Part shown: positions 42,626 through 51,823 of the stretch, piece after piece
How the letters are laid out: the number at the start of each line of letters is the position of its first letter
Position numbering within the stretch: position 1 is the stretch's first letter
DNA from: JBCCGI01 sp039029355
Lineage (GTDB): Bacteria > Planctomycetota > UBA1135 > GCA-002686595
Assembly (NCBI GenBank): GCA_039029355.1
Contig: JBCCGI010000033.1
Coordinates: forward strand, 20,649 to 84,648
Reading direction: 5' to 3'
DNA length: 64,000 nucleotides
The notes under the pieces: model-generated
What the model was told of the DNA's origin: nothing
The model's database searches: none
The model's input: only the letters and a program-made list of their open reading frames with translations
Translations under genes and position numbers: made by a program

Positions 42626-43229
42626 CGAACAGGCCGCGCTCACGGAAGCGGTCGCGATAGCGCTCGACCTTGGCGGCGTAGGCGAGCACCGAGGAATTGC
42701 CCGCGGCCAGGCGCTCCTCGCGCCAGGCGTCGTATCCGCCGGCCTCCTTGACCCATCGCGCTAGCTTGGTGGGTCCCGCGTTGTAGGCGACCAGCGCCCG
42801 TTCCACGTTCCCGTCGTTGCGATCCAATAGCCACGCGAAGTAGTCCGCGCCCAGCCTCGCATTGAGCAGCGGGTCGCTCAAGAGCTGTTCCTCGGTCGGC
42901 TCCGGCAACCCCAAGACCTGGGCGCGCTCCTTGGCCGTCGGCAGCATCAGCTGGAAGAGCCCGAGGGCGTCCGCGTGGGAGCGGGCGTTCACGCGGCCGC
43001 TGGACTCCGAGAAGAGGATCGCGGCCAGGAGGTGCGGGTCGAGCTGCGACTCGTAGGCCGCCATCAGGAGCTCCTCGCGGAAGCCCTCGACGCGCCGCAT
43101 CGCGGGGAAGTCGCGCGCGGTGCGCATGGCGGCCCGGCCGCTGTCGGTGGACCCGAACCAGCCGACGACGAAGCCGCCGGCGATCAGGGCGGCCGCGAGG
43201 GCCCAGCGCACTCTCCTCCCCACCTGCAT
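42588..43229 (-). CDS. Lytic transglycosylase (SLT domain)
   Basis: 213-residue membrane-anchored lytic transglycosylase. An N-terminal TM anchor (RWALAAALIAGGFVVGW) is followed by an SLT domain with catalytic Glu75 in LFSESSGRVN and the family motifs ALGLFQLMLPTAKERA and RALVAYNAGPTKLARWV. It cleaves peptidoglycan with formation of 1,6-anhydro-muramic acid. GAGGG precedes ATG 43229. It lies seven bases after the HEAT-repeat gene and overlaps the MscS gene, which implies a cell-wall or envelope-stress transcription unit. Typical length for short Slt proteins. Confidence 0.92.
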   Translation of the reverse strand: MQVGRRVRWALAAALIAGGFVVGWFGSTDSGRAAMRTARDFPAMRRVEGFREELLMAAYESQLDPHLLAAILFSESSGRVNARSHADALGLFQLMLPTAKERAQVLGLPEPTEEQLLSDPLLNARLGADYFAWLLDRNDGNVERALVAYNAGPTKLARWVKEAGGYDAWREERLAAGNSSVLAYAAKVERYRDRFRERGLFDANDLEQLGDGY

Positions 43230-43236
43230 CCCTCGC

Positions 43237-46200
43237 CTAGCCGCCCTGTTCCCCGGTGCCGAGGCTCGCGCGCAGCTCCTCGCGCCAGGCCTCGCGCAGG
43301 GTCCCGCGGGCCGGAAGCGACCCGATGTCGGCCCCCATGAGGCGCGAGAGCTCGCGCCGCGCCCGCTCGACCAGGTAGGTCTCCTCGCGTCCGAGCACCT
43401 CCACCAGGAACAGCTTTGCGCGCAGCGTGCCGCCCTCCTCGAACTCCTCGGCGGGCGGCGTCCGCAGGCCCAGCCGCTCGCAGCCGGCGCGGAACCAGGC
43501 CAGGGGGTCGTCCGGGAGGACCGTGCTCCACCACTGCCGCCAGGCCATCGCCGGGTCGCTGCGCTCGCGGAAGTCGATGGCGCTGAGCACCGCCAGCTCA
43601 CCCGCGGCGCGGATGTCGCGCGGATCGTCGCTGAGGACCGCGATCAGGACCGGCGTCGCCGCCGGCACCAGCTGCTCGGCGAGCACGAGCGCCGCGTCGC
43701 GGCGCGCCATGCTGGCCGTCGAGCCGGCCGCCCGCAGGAGCGCCTCGTGCCCCCCGGGGCCCAGGTCCAGCAAGCCGCGTCGGGCGGGCCGGTAGAGCGG
43801 AGAGCGCTCGCCGCGGGCCAGGAGCGACACCAAAAGCTGCCCCGACGCGGGGTCGCCCAGGTCGGCGAGCCCCTCGGCGGCGGCGATCTGCACGCCCTGG
43901 TGCGGCTCGGCCAACGCGGCCACCAGAGCCTCCATCGCGCCCTCGGGCGCGAGCAACCCCACGGCCCGCAGCGAGGCCGACCGCACGCGGGGGTCGGCGA
44001 TGCGCGCGCGGAACAGGAGCTCGACGTCGGCATCGTGGAGCCCGTTCTCGGCGAAGGCGAGCACCGCCGCGGCCTCGACGTTCTCGTCGCTGTCGCCCAG
44101 CAGACGCTCAAGCGCAGCCACGCTCTCGGCGTCGCCGCGGCGCCCGAGGGCCGCGGCGGCGAGGGCGCGCAGGAGCGGGCGCTCGTCGGCGGACAACCGC
44201 TGCGCGAGCTCGGGGTGCGAGGCGCCCAGGAGGTCGACGATCTCGCGCGTGGCCTCGCCCGAGAAGCGCGCCGCGAGGACCATCAGGAGCCGCTCGGCAA
44301 GCGAGCCGTCGAGCGGCTCGCCCTCGACGCCGGTCTCCCCCGCCGCCGCACGCGCGAGGCCGACCAGCCGGCCGACGCGCTCGCCGTAGTAGCGCTCGTC
44401 CTCGAGCATTTTAAGGAAGCGCGGGAAATCCGCCGAGCCCACCGCGCCGCGCAGGCCGAGCTGCTCCAGCTCGGCCAGCCCGGGGCCGCGCTCGAAGGCG
44501 TGGAGCCCGTCCATGTGTGCGAAGACCAGCTGCTTGAGGCGCGCGTCGCGGTCCGGCTCGGAGCGCTCGGCCTCCCACCAGCCGTGCTCGGCCTCGAAGA
44601 AGGCGCGCGCGTCGTCGCCGGCGTAGCGCTGCCAGCGGTTGCGCTCCTCCAACCGCTCCAGCGTGTGGGCCAGGCGGTCGAACCACGCGTCGACCTCGCC
44701 GCGCGAGGCCGCCGGCAGGAGGAAGCGCTTGGTCTGGTCGCCGACGCGCACCTCCAGCATGCGCGAGGCGCCGGCGAAGGCCGCGCCGGTGGTGGGGAGC
44801 CGCTCGGCGCCGAAGACGCCCTCCTCGGAGAGCCGCGCCATCAGGTCGGAGGTCGTGGCCGGCGAGAGCAGCACGTCCTCGCCCAGGGCGGGGCTCTCGC
44901 CGCCCGCCTCCAGCACGACATCGGGGCCGAGGAACCGCAGCGCGCGGTGGTGGGGCGGACCCGTGCGGTAGTGCAGCTCGAGGCTGCCCAGCTCTTCGGG
45001 CCGCACGTCGAGCACCGCGCGGTGCGCGTGGAAGCTCGGGTAAGCCCCCACCCACCAGCCGCGCCAGGCGTCGCCGCCGGGGCCAAAGGAGTGGCCGCTG
45101 AGCAGCGACAGGCGCCGCTGCGCGGGCTCGACCATCGAGCTGAAGTCGCGGTGGAAGATCTCGCCCGAGACCTGCCGCACGATCTCGTGCGGCACCTCGC
45201 GGTCGAGCCAGCCGTAGCCGCGCGAGCCCTCGCCGCGGAAGCCGATGCCGGCCAGCACGAGCGCCGCGGCGCCGCTGCAGAGCGGGTCGCGGCTGACGAG
45301 GTCGTCGAGCAGGCCCGCGACGTGCTGCTCATCCACGAGCGCCAGCCCGCGCCGATCCTCGACCTCGACCAGCGCGAGCCGCGCGTAGCAGGCCCGGCGG
45401 CCCGGGGTCGCGGCGGGGAAGGCGGCGGCGAGCAGGTCGTCGATGGCCTCGGGCTCGGCGCGCTTGGACAGGAGCTGCGCGGCGCGCCAGGCGACCTTCG
45501 CCGTCGCGTCGCCGAGCCGGTCGATCAGGATGTTGCGGACGGTCGGGTCCTCGAGCTCGGCCGCCAGCTCGACCGCCAGGAGCCGCGTCTCGCTGCGCTC
45601 CGACCGCAGCCGCCCGGCGAGCAGCGGCAGGGTTTCGGTCGACATGCGCGCGCCCAGGAGCCGCGCCGCCGCCTGGCGGACCGACGACTGCGGGTGATCC
45701 AGCAGCCCGGCGAGCAGCTCGGGCGAGCTCCGCACCGGGTCCCGCTCCGCGAGGAGCTCCAGCAGCGTCCCCGCCGCGCGCGCGGGCAGCTTGCCGCGCA
45801 GTCGCGCCACGACCGCGTCGCGGTCGGGGTCGGAGCCGGCCGTCAGGAGCACCTCGGCCCCCGTCAAGAGGGTCCCGACCCCGTCGGAGTGGAGGGCTGC
45901 ACGGGCGGCCGACAGCCCGGCGTCGCCGAGCGAGATCAGCTCGAGCACGGCCGCATCGAGCGCGGGGTCGTCCGTCGTCTCGACGCCCCGCAGGCCGTCG
46001 AGCACCGCGCCGGCGCTCCGCGCGAAGGCGTCGCCGGGCTCGCTGGGCTCCGGCTCGACGCCCGGCGGCGGAGCGGTCGCGGGCGGACCGGTGGTGGGCT
46101 CTGCGGGCTCGGGGCGCCGACGCCCCGGGCCGATGTCGAGGACGCCCTTCTTCTTATCCCTCTCCTTGTCGCTCTGCTGGCGGCGGAGGCCCGGCTCCGG

Positions 46201-46293
46201 GCCAAGCCCGTGCCCCGCCTCTTGGGCGGCAAGGGGTCCGAGGGCGGGTCCGAGAACGAGCAGGGCCGAGAGCAGCGGGAATCGAACGGACAT
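43237..46293 (-). CDS. Exported HEAT-repeat protein with WR-WW motifs
   Basis: 1,018-residue exported protein. The signal peptide is MSVRFPLLSALLVLGPALG, followed by a Pro-rich linker. Two blocks of HEAT repeats (for instance LLDHPQSSVRQAAARLLGAR, LGDATAKVAWRAAQLLSKR in the first and LGDSDENVEAAAVLAFAENG, DPRVRSASLRAVGLLAPEG in the second) flank a central beta/alpha region. Two Trp motifs, AWRGWWVGAYPSF and AWRQWWSTVLPDDP, are typical of planctomycete HEAT proteins. It probably acts as a scaffold at the envelope. The start ATG 46293 has GAGGA upstream. The gene opens the minus-strand cluster that runs down to yceH and is divergent from the HDOD-GGDEF genes. Confidence 0.85.
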   Translation of the reverse strand: MSVRFPLLSALLVLGPALGPLAAQEAGHGLGPEPGLRRQQSDKERDKKKGVLDIGPGRRRPEPAEPTTGPPATAPPPGVEPEPSEPGDAFARSAGAVLDGLRGVETTDDPALDAAVLELISLGDAGLSAARAALHSDGVGTLLTGAEVLLTAGSDPDRDAVVARLRGKLPARAAGTLLELLAERDPVRSSPELLAGLLDHPQSSVRQAAARLLGARMSTETLPLLAGRLRSERSETRLLAVELAAELEDPTVRNILIDRLGDATAKVAWRAAQLLSKRAEPEAIDDLLAAAFPAATPGRRACYARLALVEVEDRRGLALVDEQHVAGLLDDLVSRDPLCSGAAALVLAGIGFRGEGSRGYGWLDREVPHEIVRQVSGEIFHRDFSSMVEPAQRRLSLLSGHSFGPGGDAWRGWWVGAYPSFHAHRAVLDVRPEELGSLELHYRTGPPHHRALRFLGPDVVLEAGGESPALGEDVLLSPATTSDLMARLSEEGVFGAERLPTTGAAFAGASRMLEVRVGDQTKRFLLPAASRGEVDAWFDRLAHTLERLEERNRWQRYAGDDARAFFEAEHGWWEAERSEPDRDARLKQLVFAHMDGLHAFERGPGLAELEQLGLRGAVGSADFPRFLKMLEDERYYGERVGRLVGLARAAAGETGVEGEPLDGSLAERLLMVLAARFSGEATREIVDLLGASHPELAQRLSADERPLLRALAAAALGRRGDAESVAALERLLGDSDENVEAAAVLAFAENGLHDADVELLFRARIADPRVRSASLRAVGLLAPEGAMEALVAALAEPHQGVQIAAAEGLADLGDPASGQLLVSLLARGERSPLYRPARRGLLDLGPGGHEALLRAAGSTASMARRDAALVLAEQLVPAATPVLIAVLSDDPRDIRAAGELAVLSAIDFRERSDPAMAWRQWWSTVLPDDPLAWFRAGCERLGLRTPPAEEFEEGGTLRAKLFLVEVLGREETYLVERARRELSRLMGADIGSLPARGTLREAWREELRASLGTGEQGG

Positions 46294-46649
46294 AAAGGAA
46301 TCCTCGGGGACGGGACCTGTCGACGCGGCGGGCTACCCCGTGGCGGCGCCCAGGATACGCAATCCTGGCCCCGACGAAGGCTCCGGCGGGGTCCTTCCGC
46401 GCGCCGGCCCCCCGACCAGGCGACTTGTGTTTCTTCCCCGACTGGGGGCTGCCCGTGCCGCTCTACAGGGTCCTGGAGGCCGGTTTTGGGCCTCACTTGA
46501 GCGGCGCGGGCGCTGATTCGAAAGAAATCGACAGGCGGATCTCAAGGGCGGGAACGATCGAGACGATGCAGGTCTTGCCAGCGGGTCCTCGACCGGAATC
46601 GAGACCACGACCTGCCCCCGTCTCCGCGCCTTTTGCGCTTCCCCAAAAC
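46294..46649. other. Divergent intergenic region with a small perfect palindrome
   Basis: 356 bases between the HEAT gene (minus) and the first HDOD-GGDEF gene (plus). CCAGGAT (46350-46356) and ATCCTGG (46362-46368) are perfect inverted arms around ACGCA, about 57 bases upstream of the HEAT start. This could be an operator or a hairpin. I found no convincing -35/-10 pair and no small gene. Confidence 0.5.
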
Positions 46650-47909
46650 ATGCCGGACCTCGCTTTCGAGAGAGAGCTGACCGTTTTCATCGAGCAAGCG
46701 GCCAAGCTCACGAGCCTCCCTACGGTGGCTGTCGACCTGCTGCGCATCGCGCGGGCCGAAGACGCCTCGTCGGAGCAGCTGTCCGCCGTCCTTCTGAACG
46801 ATTCGGGCCTGTCGGCCCGTCTGCTGCGCGCCGCCAACTCGCGGCTCTTCCAAGGTCCGCAGGAAACTCGCACCCTGCGGGACGCGATCGAGAGCCTCGG
46901 GCTCCCCTCCGCAAAGTGGATGTCGCTCGCACTCTGCTTGGCGGAACGGATCCCGGCCGAGGGCTCCGACTTCGACTTCCACGGCTACTGGCTGCGGAGC
47001 GTGGTCGCCACGGTCGCCGGGAGGGCCCTGGGGCGCATCGCGGGGCAAGAGCCGACGGACGACACGATGGTCTCCCTGGTCGCCCAGGTGGTCTGTGACG
47101 AGAAGAAGAGCGAGCCCTATGGCAAGCTCGCAGAGCTCTTCCACCGTCGCTACCAGCTCACCGAACACGACCTCGGGACCTTCCTGGCCGACCTTGAGCC
47201 CGAGATTCGTGAGGCTTCGGAGGTGCTCTCCTTCCCCGTCCCGGACGGGCTGGACCTCCGCGCCATCGTCGAGCTCGCGCGCTTCCAAAGCGGAGGCGTC
47301 AGCGTGGGCAAGGAGCTCGACCGCCACGTCGCGGAACGTCACCCCGACGACCGCAGCGTGCGCAGCCGCCGCCTCCAGGACAAGTCGACCATGGACTCGG
47401 CCAGCGGCTTGCCGAACCGGGTCGCGTTCGACGAGGCGCTCGCGCGTGAGATCGAGGCGCGCATGGAGGGCACGCTGCCGCGCTGCCTGGGCCTGCTCCG
47501 CATCGAGCTCGACCGCTTCGGCAGGCTGTGCGAAGAGCACAGCGACGAGCTGGGCAAGGCGCTCCTGAACGCGGTCGGCGACGTGCTGTTCCGCTGCACG
47601 CGCAAGGGCGACCTCGCGGCGCGGATCGGCGACGCGGACTTCGCGGTGCTCCTGCCCGCGACGACGCCCGCTCTTCTGAAAACCGTCGCGGACCGGATCC
47701 GCGGCGCGGTGGAAGCCGAAGCGGTGACGTTCGGCGGGAAGGACTGGAGAATGACAGCCAGCTCGGGCGGAGCCTGCCTTGAGGTGGCGCAATCGGAGAA
47801 GGACGCTGAGGGGCTCATCCGCGTCGCGGAGAGCTACCTCACCAAAGCGAAGGAGAACGGTAGGAACCGATGCGAGGTCTACTCGCAGTCGGAGCTGCCT
47901 GGACGGTAG
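46650..47909 (+). CDS. Degenerate HDOD-GGDEF protein, first of three paralogues
   Basis: 419-residue cytoplasmic signalling protein. The N-terminal HDOD domain (KLTSLPTVAVDLLRIARAED, LLNDSGLSARLLRAANSRLF) is shortened by roughly 90 residues in the middle compared with the two downstream paralogues. The C-terminal GGDEF domain reads GDADF (47628-47642) where the active-site GGDEF should be, so it cannot make c-di-GMP, but the inhibitory-site motif RKGD remains five residues before. It is therefore a likely c-di-GMP receptor. I chose ATG 46650 because alignment with the paralogues starts there, and an upstream ATG at 46566 gives only unconserved Pro/Arg-rich residues. Confidence 0.82.
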   Translation: MPDLAFERELTVFIEQAAKLTSLPTVAVDLLRIARAEDASSEQLSAVLLNDSGLSARLLRAANSRLFQGPQETRTLRDAIESLGLPSAKWMSLALCLAERIPAEGSDFDFHGYWLRSVVATVAGRALGRIAGQEPTDDTMVSLVAQVVCDEKKSEPYGKLAELFHRRYQLTEHDLGTFLADLEPEIREASEVLSFPVPDGLDLRAIVELARFQSGGVSVGKELDRHVAERHPDDRSVRSRRLQDKSTMDSASGLPNRVAFDEALAREIEARMEGTLPRCLGLLRIELDRFGRLCEEHSDELGKALLNAVGDVLFRCTRKGDLAARIGDADFAVLLPATTPALLKTVADRIRGAVEAEAVTFGGKDWRMTASSGGACLEVAQSEKDAEGLIRVAESYLTKAKENGRNRCEVYSQSELPGR

Positions 47910-47978
47910 GGGCCGACCGAGGCAGCCGCCCTTGACCCGGTCCCGGAGGGACACAAAAACGGGTGGAAGGGCATCCAG

Positions 47979-48074
47979 GGCGGGGGATTCGAGGTCCAAG
48001 GGTACGGGACCTCGGAAACCCCGCCATCTCCGTTAGGGGTACCTCAAGGATCGGCGCTGGCCGGGCCGATCCTT
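47979..48074 (+). promoter_or_regulatory. Two-hairpin structured region between HDOD genes
   Basis: First element: GGCGGGG (47979-47985) pairs with CCCCGCC (48019-48025), then a symmetric 4x4 internal loop, then CGAGGTCC (47990-47997) with GGACCTCG (48007-48014) and a 9-base loop. Second element: AAGGATCGGC (48046-48055) with GCCGATCCTT (48065-48074). There is no T run after either. They lie 50-150 bases before the second HDOD gene and may be its leader, a terminator of the first gene, or both. Confidence 0.55.
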
Positions 48075-48126
48075 AGCCCCGCTCCCGGGGATCCCCCTCA
48101 CTTTCTCTCCGGGTCGTACCCAAAGC

Positions 48127-49674
48127 ATGACCGGCCTCACGTTCGAGAAAACCCTACCCGAAGCTATCGCCCGGGCGGAGAACCTGCCCTCTCCGCCCGC
48201 CGTCGCCGTCGAAGTCCTAAGGCTGTGCGAGGACGAGCGAACCACGCTCGACGATCTCGCAGGCGCGGTCCAAAAGGACCCTGCGCTAGCAGCCAAGATG
48301 CTGAAGTTGGCGAACTCGTCGCTCTTCAGCCTGGGACACGACGTCTCCACCATGAAGCACGCCGCGATGGTCCTCGGCATGAAGACCGTCAAGCTGCTGT
48401 CGCTGTCGTTCTCCTTAGCGCAGTCGCTGCCTAAGGAGGGCAAGCCGAACTTCGACTATGCTGCGTATTGGCATCGAAGTCTGACAGCCGCGGTAGCCGG
48501 GCGCTCGCTAGCGAAGCGGCTGGGACAGCCCTTCCTAGACGAGGCGTTCCTCTGCGGACTGCTCTCGCACCTCGGACAGCTCGTGTTGGCGGAGTGCCTC
48601 AACGAGCTCTACTCCGACGTGCTGGCGAGCGCCGAGGAGGGCTACCCCACCGGCGTCGAGGAGCAAGCCCAGCTAGGCTTCAGCCACTCGGATGTCGCGG
48701 GCACGCTGCTCTCCTCCTGGAACCTGCCGGAGCTGATCTGCCTGCCGGTCGCCTTCTTCGAGCGCGCCGACGAGCTGCCGGACGGGGCCGCCGACGAGAC
48801 GCGCGAGCTCACGCGGATCCTGGCCACGACCGCCCACGTGGTCGGGCTCTTCTGCCGCCCCTCGGGAAGCGCTCACCTGTCCGCGCTCGAGGAGCTGTGC
48901 GAGCCCTATCTGGGAATGGACCGCGCCGAGCTCGAGGCGTTCCTGGTCGACCTCGAGCCGGCGATCCACGAGACCGCCGACATGCTCTCGATCTCCCTGC
49001 CGCAGTCGGAGTCGCACGGCGACATCCTCAACCGCGCGCGGGCGAAGATGGTCGACATCAGCCTCAATACGTCGGCCGACCTTCAGACGGCCGAGCGGCG
49101 CGCGAGCACGCTCGAGTCGGAGAACCGCGAGCTGGCGCGCCGGGCGACAACCGACAAGCTCACCGGCTTGCCGAACCGCGCCGCCTTCGACGCGCGGCTG
49201 GCCGAGGAGATCGATCGACGCCTGCGCGGGGGCATCTCGCGCGCGCTCGGGCTCGTCATCTTCGACGTCGACCACTTCAAGTCGTTCAACGACGAGCACG
49301 GGCACCAGGCCGGAGACGCGGTGCTCGAGCGCATCGGCCGGGTCGTTCGGGAGATCACGCGCAAGAGCGACTTCGCCGCCCGCTACGGCGGCGAGGAGTT
49401 CTGCATCGTGCTCCCGCAGACGACCCCTTACTTCCTCCGCATGGTTTCCAATCGCGTCCGCGAGGCGATCGAGCGGGAGGTCATCGAGTTTGAGGGCGAG
49501 GAGCTGCGCGTGACCGCCAGCTTCGGCGGCGCGTGCCTCTCGCAGCCGACGTCGCCACAGGACGGCCCGGTCCTCCTCAAGCTCGCCGACCAGCTGCTCT
49601 ACCGCGCCAAGGAGAACGGACGCAATCGAGTCGAGGTGTATAGCCAGACGCGCCTCCCAACATCGGAATCCTGA
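48127..49674 (+). CDS. HDOD-GGDEF diguanylate cyclase, intact active site
   Basis: 515-residue protein. The HDOD domain (about 15-280) has ENLPSPPAVAVEVLRLCEDE, VQKDPALAAKMLKLANSSLF and FLCGLLSHLGQLVLAECL. A coiled linker precedes a complete GGDEF domain: DKLTGLPNRAAFDARL, VIFDVDHFKSFNDEHGH (metal Asp), RYGGEEF (49387-49401) and the I-site RKSD exactly five residues earlier. It should synthesise c-di-GMP from two GTP and be subject to product inhibition. Homologues exist on both sides. It ends four bases before the third paralogue. No good Shine-Dalgarno was found before ATG 48127. Confidence 0.92.
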   Translation: MTGLTFEKTLPEAIARAENLPSPPAVAVEVLRLCEDERTTLDDLAGAVQKDPALAAKMLKLANSSLFSLGHDVSTMKHAAMVLGMKTVKLLSLSFSLAQSLPKEGKPNFDYAAYWHRSLTAAVAGRSLAKRLGQPFLDEAFLCGLLSHLGQLVLAECLNELYSDVLASAEEGYPTGVEEQAQLGFSHSDVAGTLLSSWNLPELICLPVAFFERADELPDGAADETRELTRILATTAHVVGLFCRPSGSAHLSALEELCEPYLGMDRAELEAFLVDLEPAIHETADMLSISLPQSESHGDILNRARAKMVDISLNTSADLQTAERRASTLESENRELARRATTDKLTGLPNRAAFDARLAEEIDRRLRGGISRALGLVIFDVDHFKSFNDEHGHQAGDAVLERIGRVVREITRKSDFAARYGGEEFCIVLPQTTPYFLRMVSNRVREAIEREVIEFEGEELRVTASFGGACLSQPTSPQDGPVLLKLADQLLYRAKENGRNRVEVYSQTRLPTSES

Positions 49675-49678
49675 CCGC

Positions 49679-51208
49679 ATGGGCCAGACCTTCGCCGGAC
49701 ATCCCTTCCCCCAGGAGCTGCTCGACGCGGGCGACCTTCCGTCGCTCCCGAACGTCGCGCTCGAGATCCTCCGACTCTGCCGCGATGAAGAGACGACGCT
49801 GGACGACCTAGCGCTGGTGATCGAGAGAGATCCCGCGCTCGCCGCGCGGCTCCTCCGCTACGCCAACTCTTCGCTCTTCAACCTGGGGCAGGAGGTGACA
49901 TCGCTCCAGCGCGCGACGCTGGTGCTGGGGCAGAAGTCGCTCCAGCTGATGTCGCTCTCGTTCTCGCTCGCCAGGGGCCTGGTGCGCGAGGAGCCGGCCT
50001 TCGACCAGACCATGTTCTGGCGCCGCAGCGTGGCGCACGCGGTCGCGGCACGCTCGCTCGCGGGGCTCGTCGAACGCTCGATCGAGGACGAGGCCTTCAC
50101 CTGCGGGCTGCTCTCGAACATCGGCCAGCTACTGCTCGCGCGCTGTTTCGCCCCCTACGCCGAGGTCTTCGAGGCGTCGGGCAACGCCTGGCCCGTGGTC
50201 GAGCAGGAGGACCGCATCCTCGGCTTCAACCGGGGCGACGTCGGGCGCGCGCTGCTCGAGTCCTGGCAGCTCCCCCCGCTGATCTACCTGGGCGTCGGGC
50301 ACATGCACCACCCGAACGAGCTGCCGGCGAACGCTGGCCCGCACGCCGAGGCGGTGACCTACCTGCTGCACGTGTCCGAGTGCGCCGTGCGCACGTTGAT
50401 CGACGGCTCGGGACAGGCGCTGTTCGACCTGGAGGAGCACTTCGAGTCGCGCTATGGCCTCGACACCGCGCAGGTCGGCGAATACCTGCTCACGCTCGAG
50501 GACGCCTTCCGCGAGACCGCCGAGCTGCTAGAGCTCCCCGCGCCGACCGACCGCTCCCACGAGGAGATCCTGATCGAGGCGCGGGACGAGCTCCTGCGCG
50601 TCGGCATGGAGGCGATCGGCGACATGCGCCATCCCAGCAGCGCGTCGGCGGACCTTGCGCACCGCCGCTCGATCCCCAAGAACCAGGCCTACGTCGACCC
50701 GATCACCGGACTCTCGGACGCGGTCGGCCTCGAGGAGTACCTGCTCTGCGAGACCCAGGCGCGCGCTTCGGCCAACCTGCCGCAGGCGTTGGGCCTGATC
50801 CTGCTGGAGATCGACCACTTCGAGGACCTGCTCCGGACGCACGGAGACGAGGCGGGCGACGACATCCTGCGCTCCGTCGCGGGCGTGCTCGGCCGGACGA
50901 CGCGCGTCAGCGACTTCCTCACGCACATCGAGGGCTGCCGCTTCGCGGTGGTGGTCGCCGAGACCTCGCCCTTCGGCCTGCGCACCTTCGCCGAGCGCCT
51001 GCGGCACGGCGTGCACATGCAGACGATCTCGTTCGAGTCCCGTGCGCTGCACATCTCGGTCAGCCTCGGAGGGGCCTCGCTGGGCCGCGTCTCGCGCAAC
51101 TCCGACGGCGCGGCGCTGATGGAGACCTGCCTCAAGTACCTCGAGCGGGCGCAGTCCAAGGGCGGCAACCGCACCGAGCTACACGCGACGGTGATCCACC
51201 ACGACTAG
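49679..51208 (+). CDS. HDOD-GGDEF protein with degenerate active site, third paralogue
   Basis: 509-residue paralogue of the preceding gene, same domain order and length. The HDOD domain is well kept (DLPSLPNVALEILRLCRDEE, LLRYANSSLFNLGQEV, FTCGLLSNIGQLLLARC). In the GGDEF domain the signature is EGCRF (50930-50944), so it is not expected to be catalytic, but the RVSD inhibitory motif remains five residues upstream. It is probably a c-di-GMP-sensing HDOD regulator. It starts four bases after the middle paralogue and is surely co-transcribed. It converges on the sigma-factor gene with only ten bases between stops. Confidence 0.88.
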   Translation: MGQTFAGHPFPQELLDAGDLPSLPNVALEILRLCRDEETTLDDLALVIERDPALAARLLRYANSSLFNLGQEVTSLQRATLVLGQKSLQLMSLSFSLARGLVREEPAFDQTMFWRRSVAHAVAARSLAGLVERSIEDEAFTCGLLSNIGQLLLARCFAPYAEVFEASGNAWPVVEQEDRILGFNRGDVGRALLESWQLPPLIYLGVGHMHHPNELPANAGPHAEAVTYLLHVSECAVRTLIDGSGQALFDLEEHFESRYGLDTAQVGEYLLTLEDAFRETAELLELPAPTDRSHEEILIEARDELLRVGMEAIGDMRHPSSASADLAHRRSIPKNQAYVDPITGLSDAVGLEEYLLCETQARASANLPQALGLILLEIDHFEDLLRTHGDEAGDDILRSVAGVLGRTTRVSDFLTHIEGCRFAVVVAETSPFGLRTFAERLRHGVHMQTISFESRALHISVSLGGASLGRVSRNSDGAALMETCLKYLERAQSKGGNRTELHATVIHHD

Positions 51209-51218
51209 CGGCGTCCCG

Positions 51219-51815
51219 CTAGCGGCTCTTCGCAAGGTGGTCCGACAGGAGCGCCAGCCCGCGGTACAGCGCGTTGCGGACCGACGACGGCGTGCGGCCG
51301 AGCTGCCGCGCGATGTCGGCGTGCGGCAGCCCGACGATGCGGGCCAGCACGATGATCTCGCGGTAGTCCGCCGGCAGCCCCTCGAAGGCCTCCTCGACCC
51401 GCCGCAGCTCCTCGCGCGCCATCGCGTCGCGGCTGGGCGTGAAGAGCGTGCCGTAGGCCTCCAGCAGGCGCGAGTCCTCGAGGCCCAGGTCGTCGCCGTT
51501 GACCTCGCGCGCCGCGCTGCGCTTCTCGGCGTTGTAGTACCGGAAGCGGTCGATGATCTTGCGCTCGGCGGTGCGGTACAGCCACTGGCGGAAGCCCGCC
51601 TCGGAGCGGTACTGGTAGCGGTCGATGTGCTCCAGCACTTCGCGGCAGACCGACTGGACCAGGTCCGATTCCGACTCCTTGGCACGGATCAGCCGGTCCG
51701 AGCGGAGCCTGACGTAGGCCCGCAGCCCGGGGATGTGGCGCTCCAGCAGCGAGTCCAGCGCCATCGAGTCGCCCTTGGAGGCGCTCTCAACCAGCTTCCT
51801 TGACGGGTCCGACAT
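51219..51815 (-). CDS. ECF-type RNA polymerase sigma factor, kinase-linked
   Basis: 198-residue sigma-70-family factor. Region 2 reads SESDLVQSVCREVLEHIDRY and FRQWLYRTAERKIIDRFRYY. Region 4 reads EEAFEGLPADYREIIVLARI and GLPHADIARQLGRTPSSVRN. It lacks regions 1 and 3, as usual for ECF factors, and no anti-sigma gene is next to it. It is divergent from two tandem receptor-like Ser/Thr kinases, the arrangement known for kinase-associated planctomycete ECF groups in which phosphorylation is thought to control the sigma factor. ATG 51815 is preceded by AGGAGGG (51837-51831), held in a small hairpin. Confidence 0.9.
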   Translation of the reverse strand: MSDPSRKLVESASKGDSMALDSLLERHIPGLRAYVRLRSDRLIRAKESESDLVQSVCREVLEHIDRYQYRSEAGFRQWLYRTAERKIIDRFRYYNAEKRSAAREVNGDDLGLEDSRLLEAYGTLFTPSRDAMAREELRRVEEAFEGLPADYREIIVLARIVGLPHADIARQLGRTPSSVRNALYRGLALLSDHLAKSR

Positions 51816-51823
51816 TTGGGGGG

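Noticed and set aside
39350..42751. 1,100-codon plus-strand frame across the FMN enzyme and MscS genes
   Set aside because: It crosses gene boundaries and yields a featureless His/Arg/Glu-rich product; an antisense shadow.
46294..46649. Upstream extension of the first HDOD gene to ATG 46566 or 46425
   Set aside because: The extra residues are Pro/Arg-rich and not shared by the paralogues, whose alignment starts at ATG 46650.
47951..48080. GEMM-I c-di-GMP riboswitch upstream of the second HDOD gene
   Set aside because: The conserved GEMM tetraloop receptor and flanking consensus bases are absent; only generic hairpins are seen.
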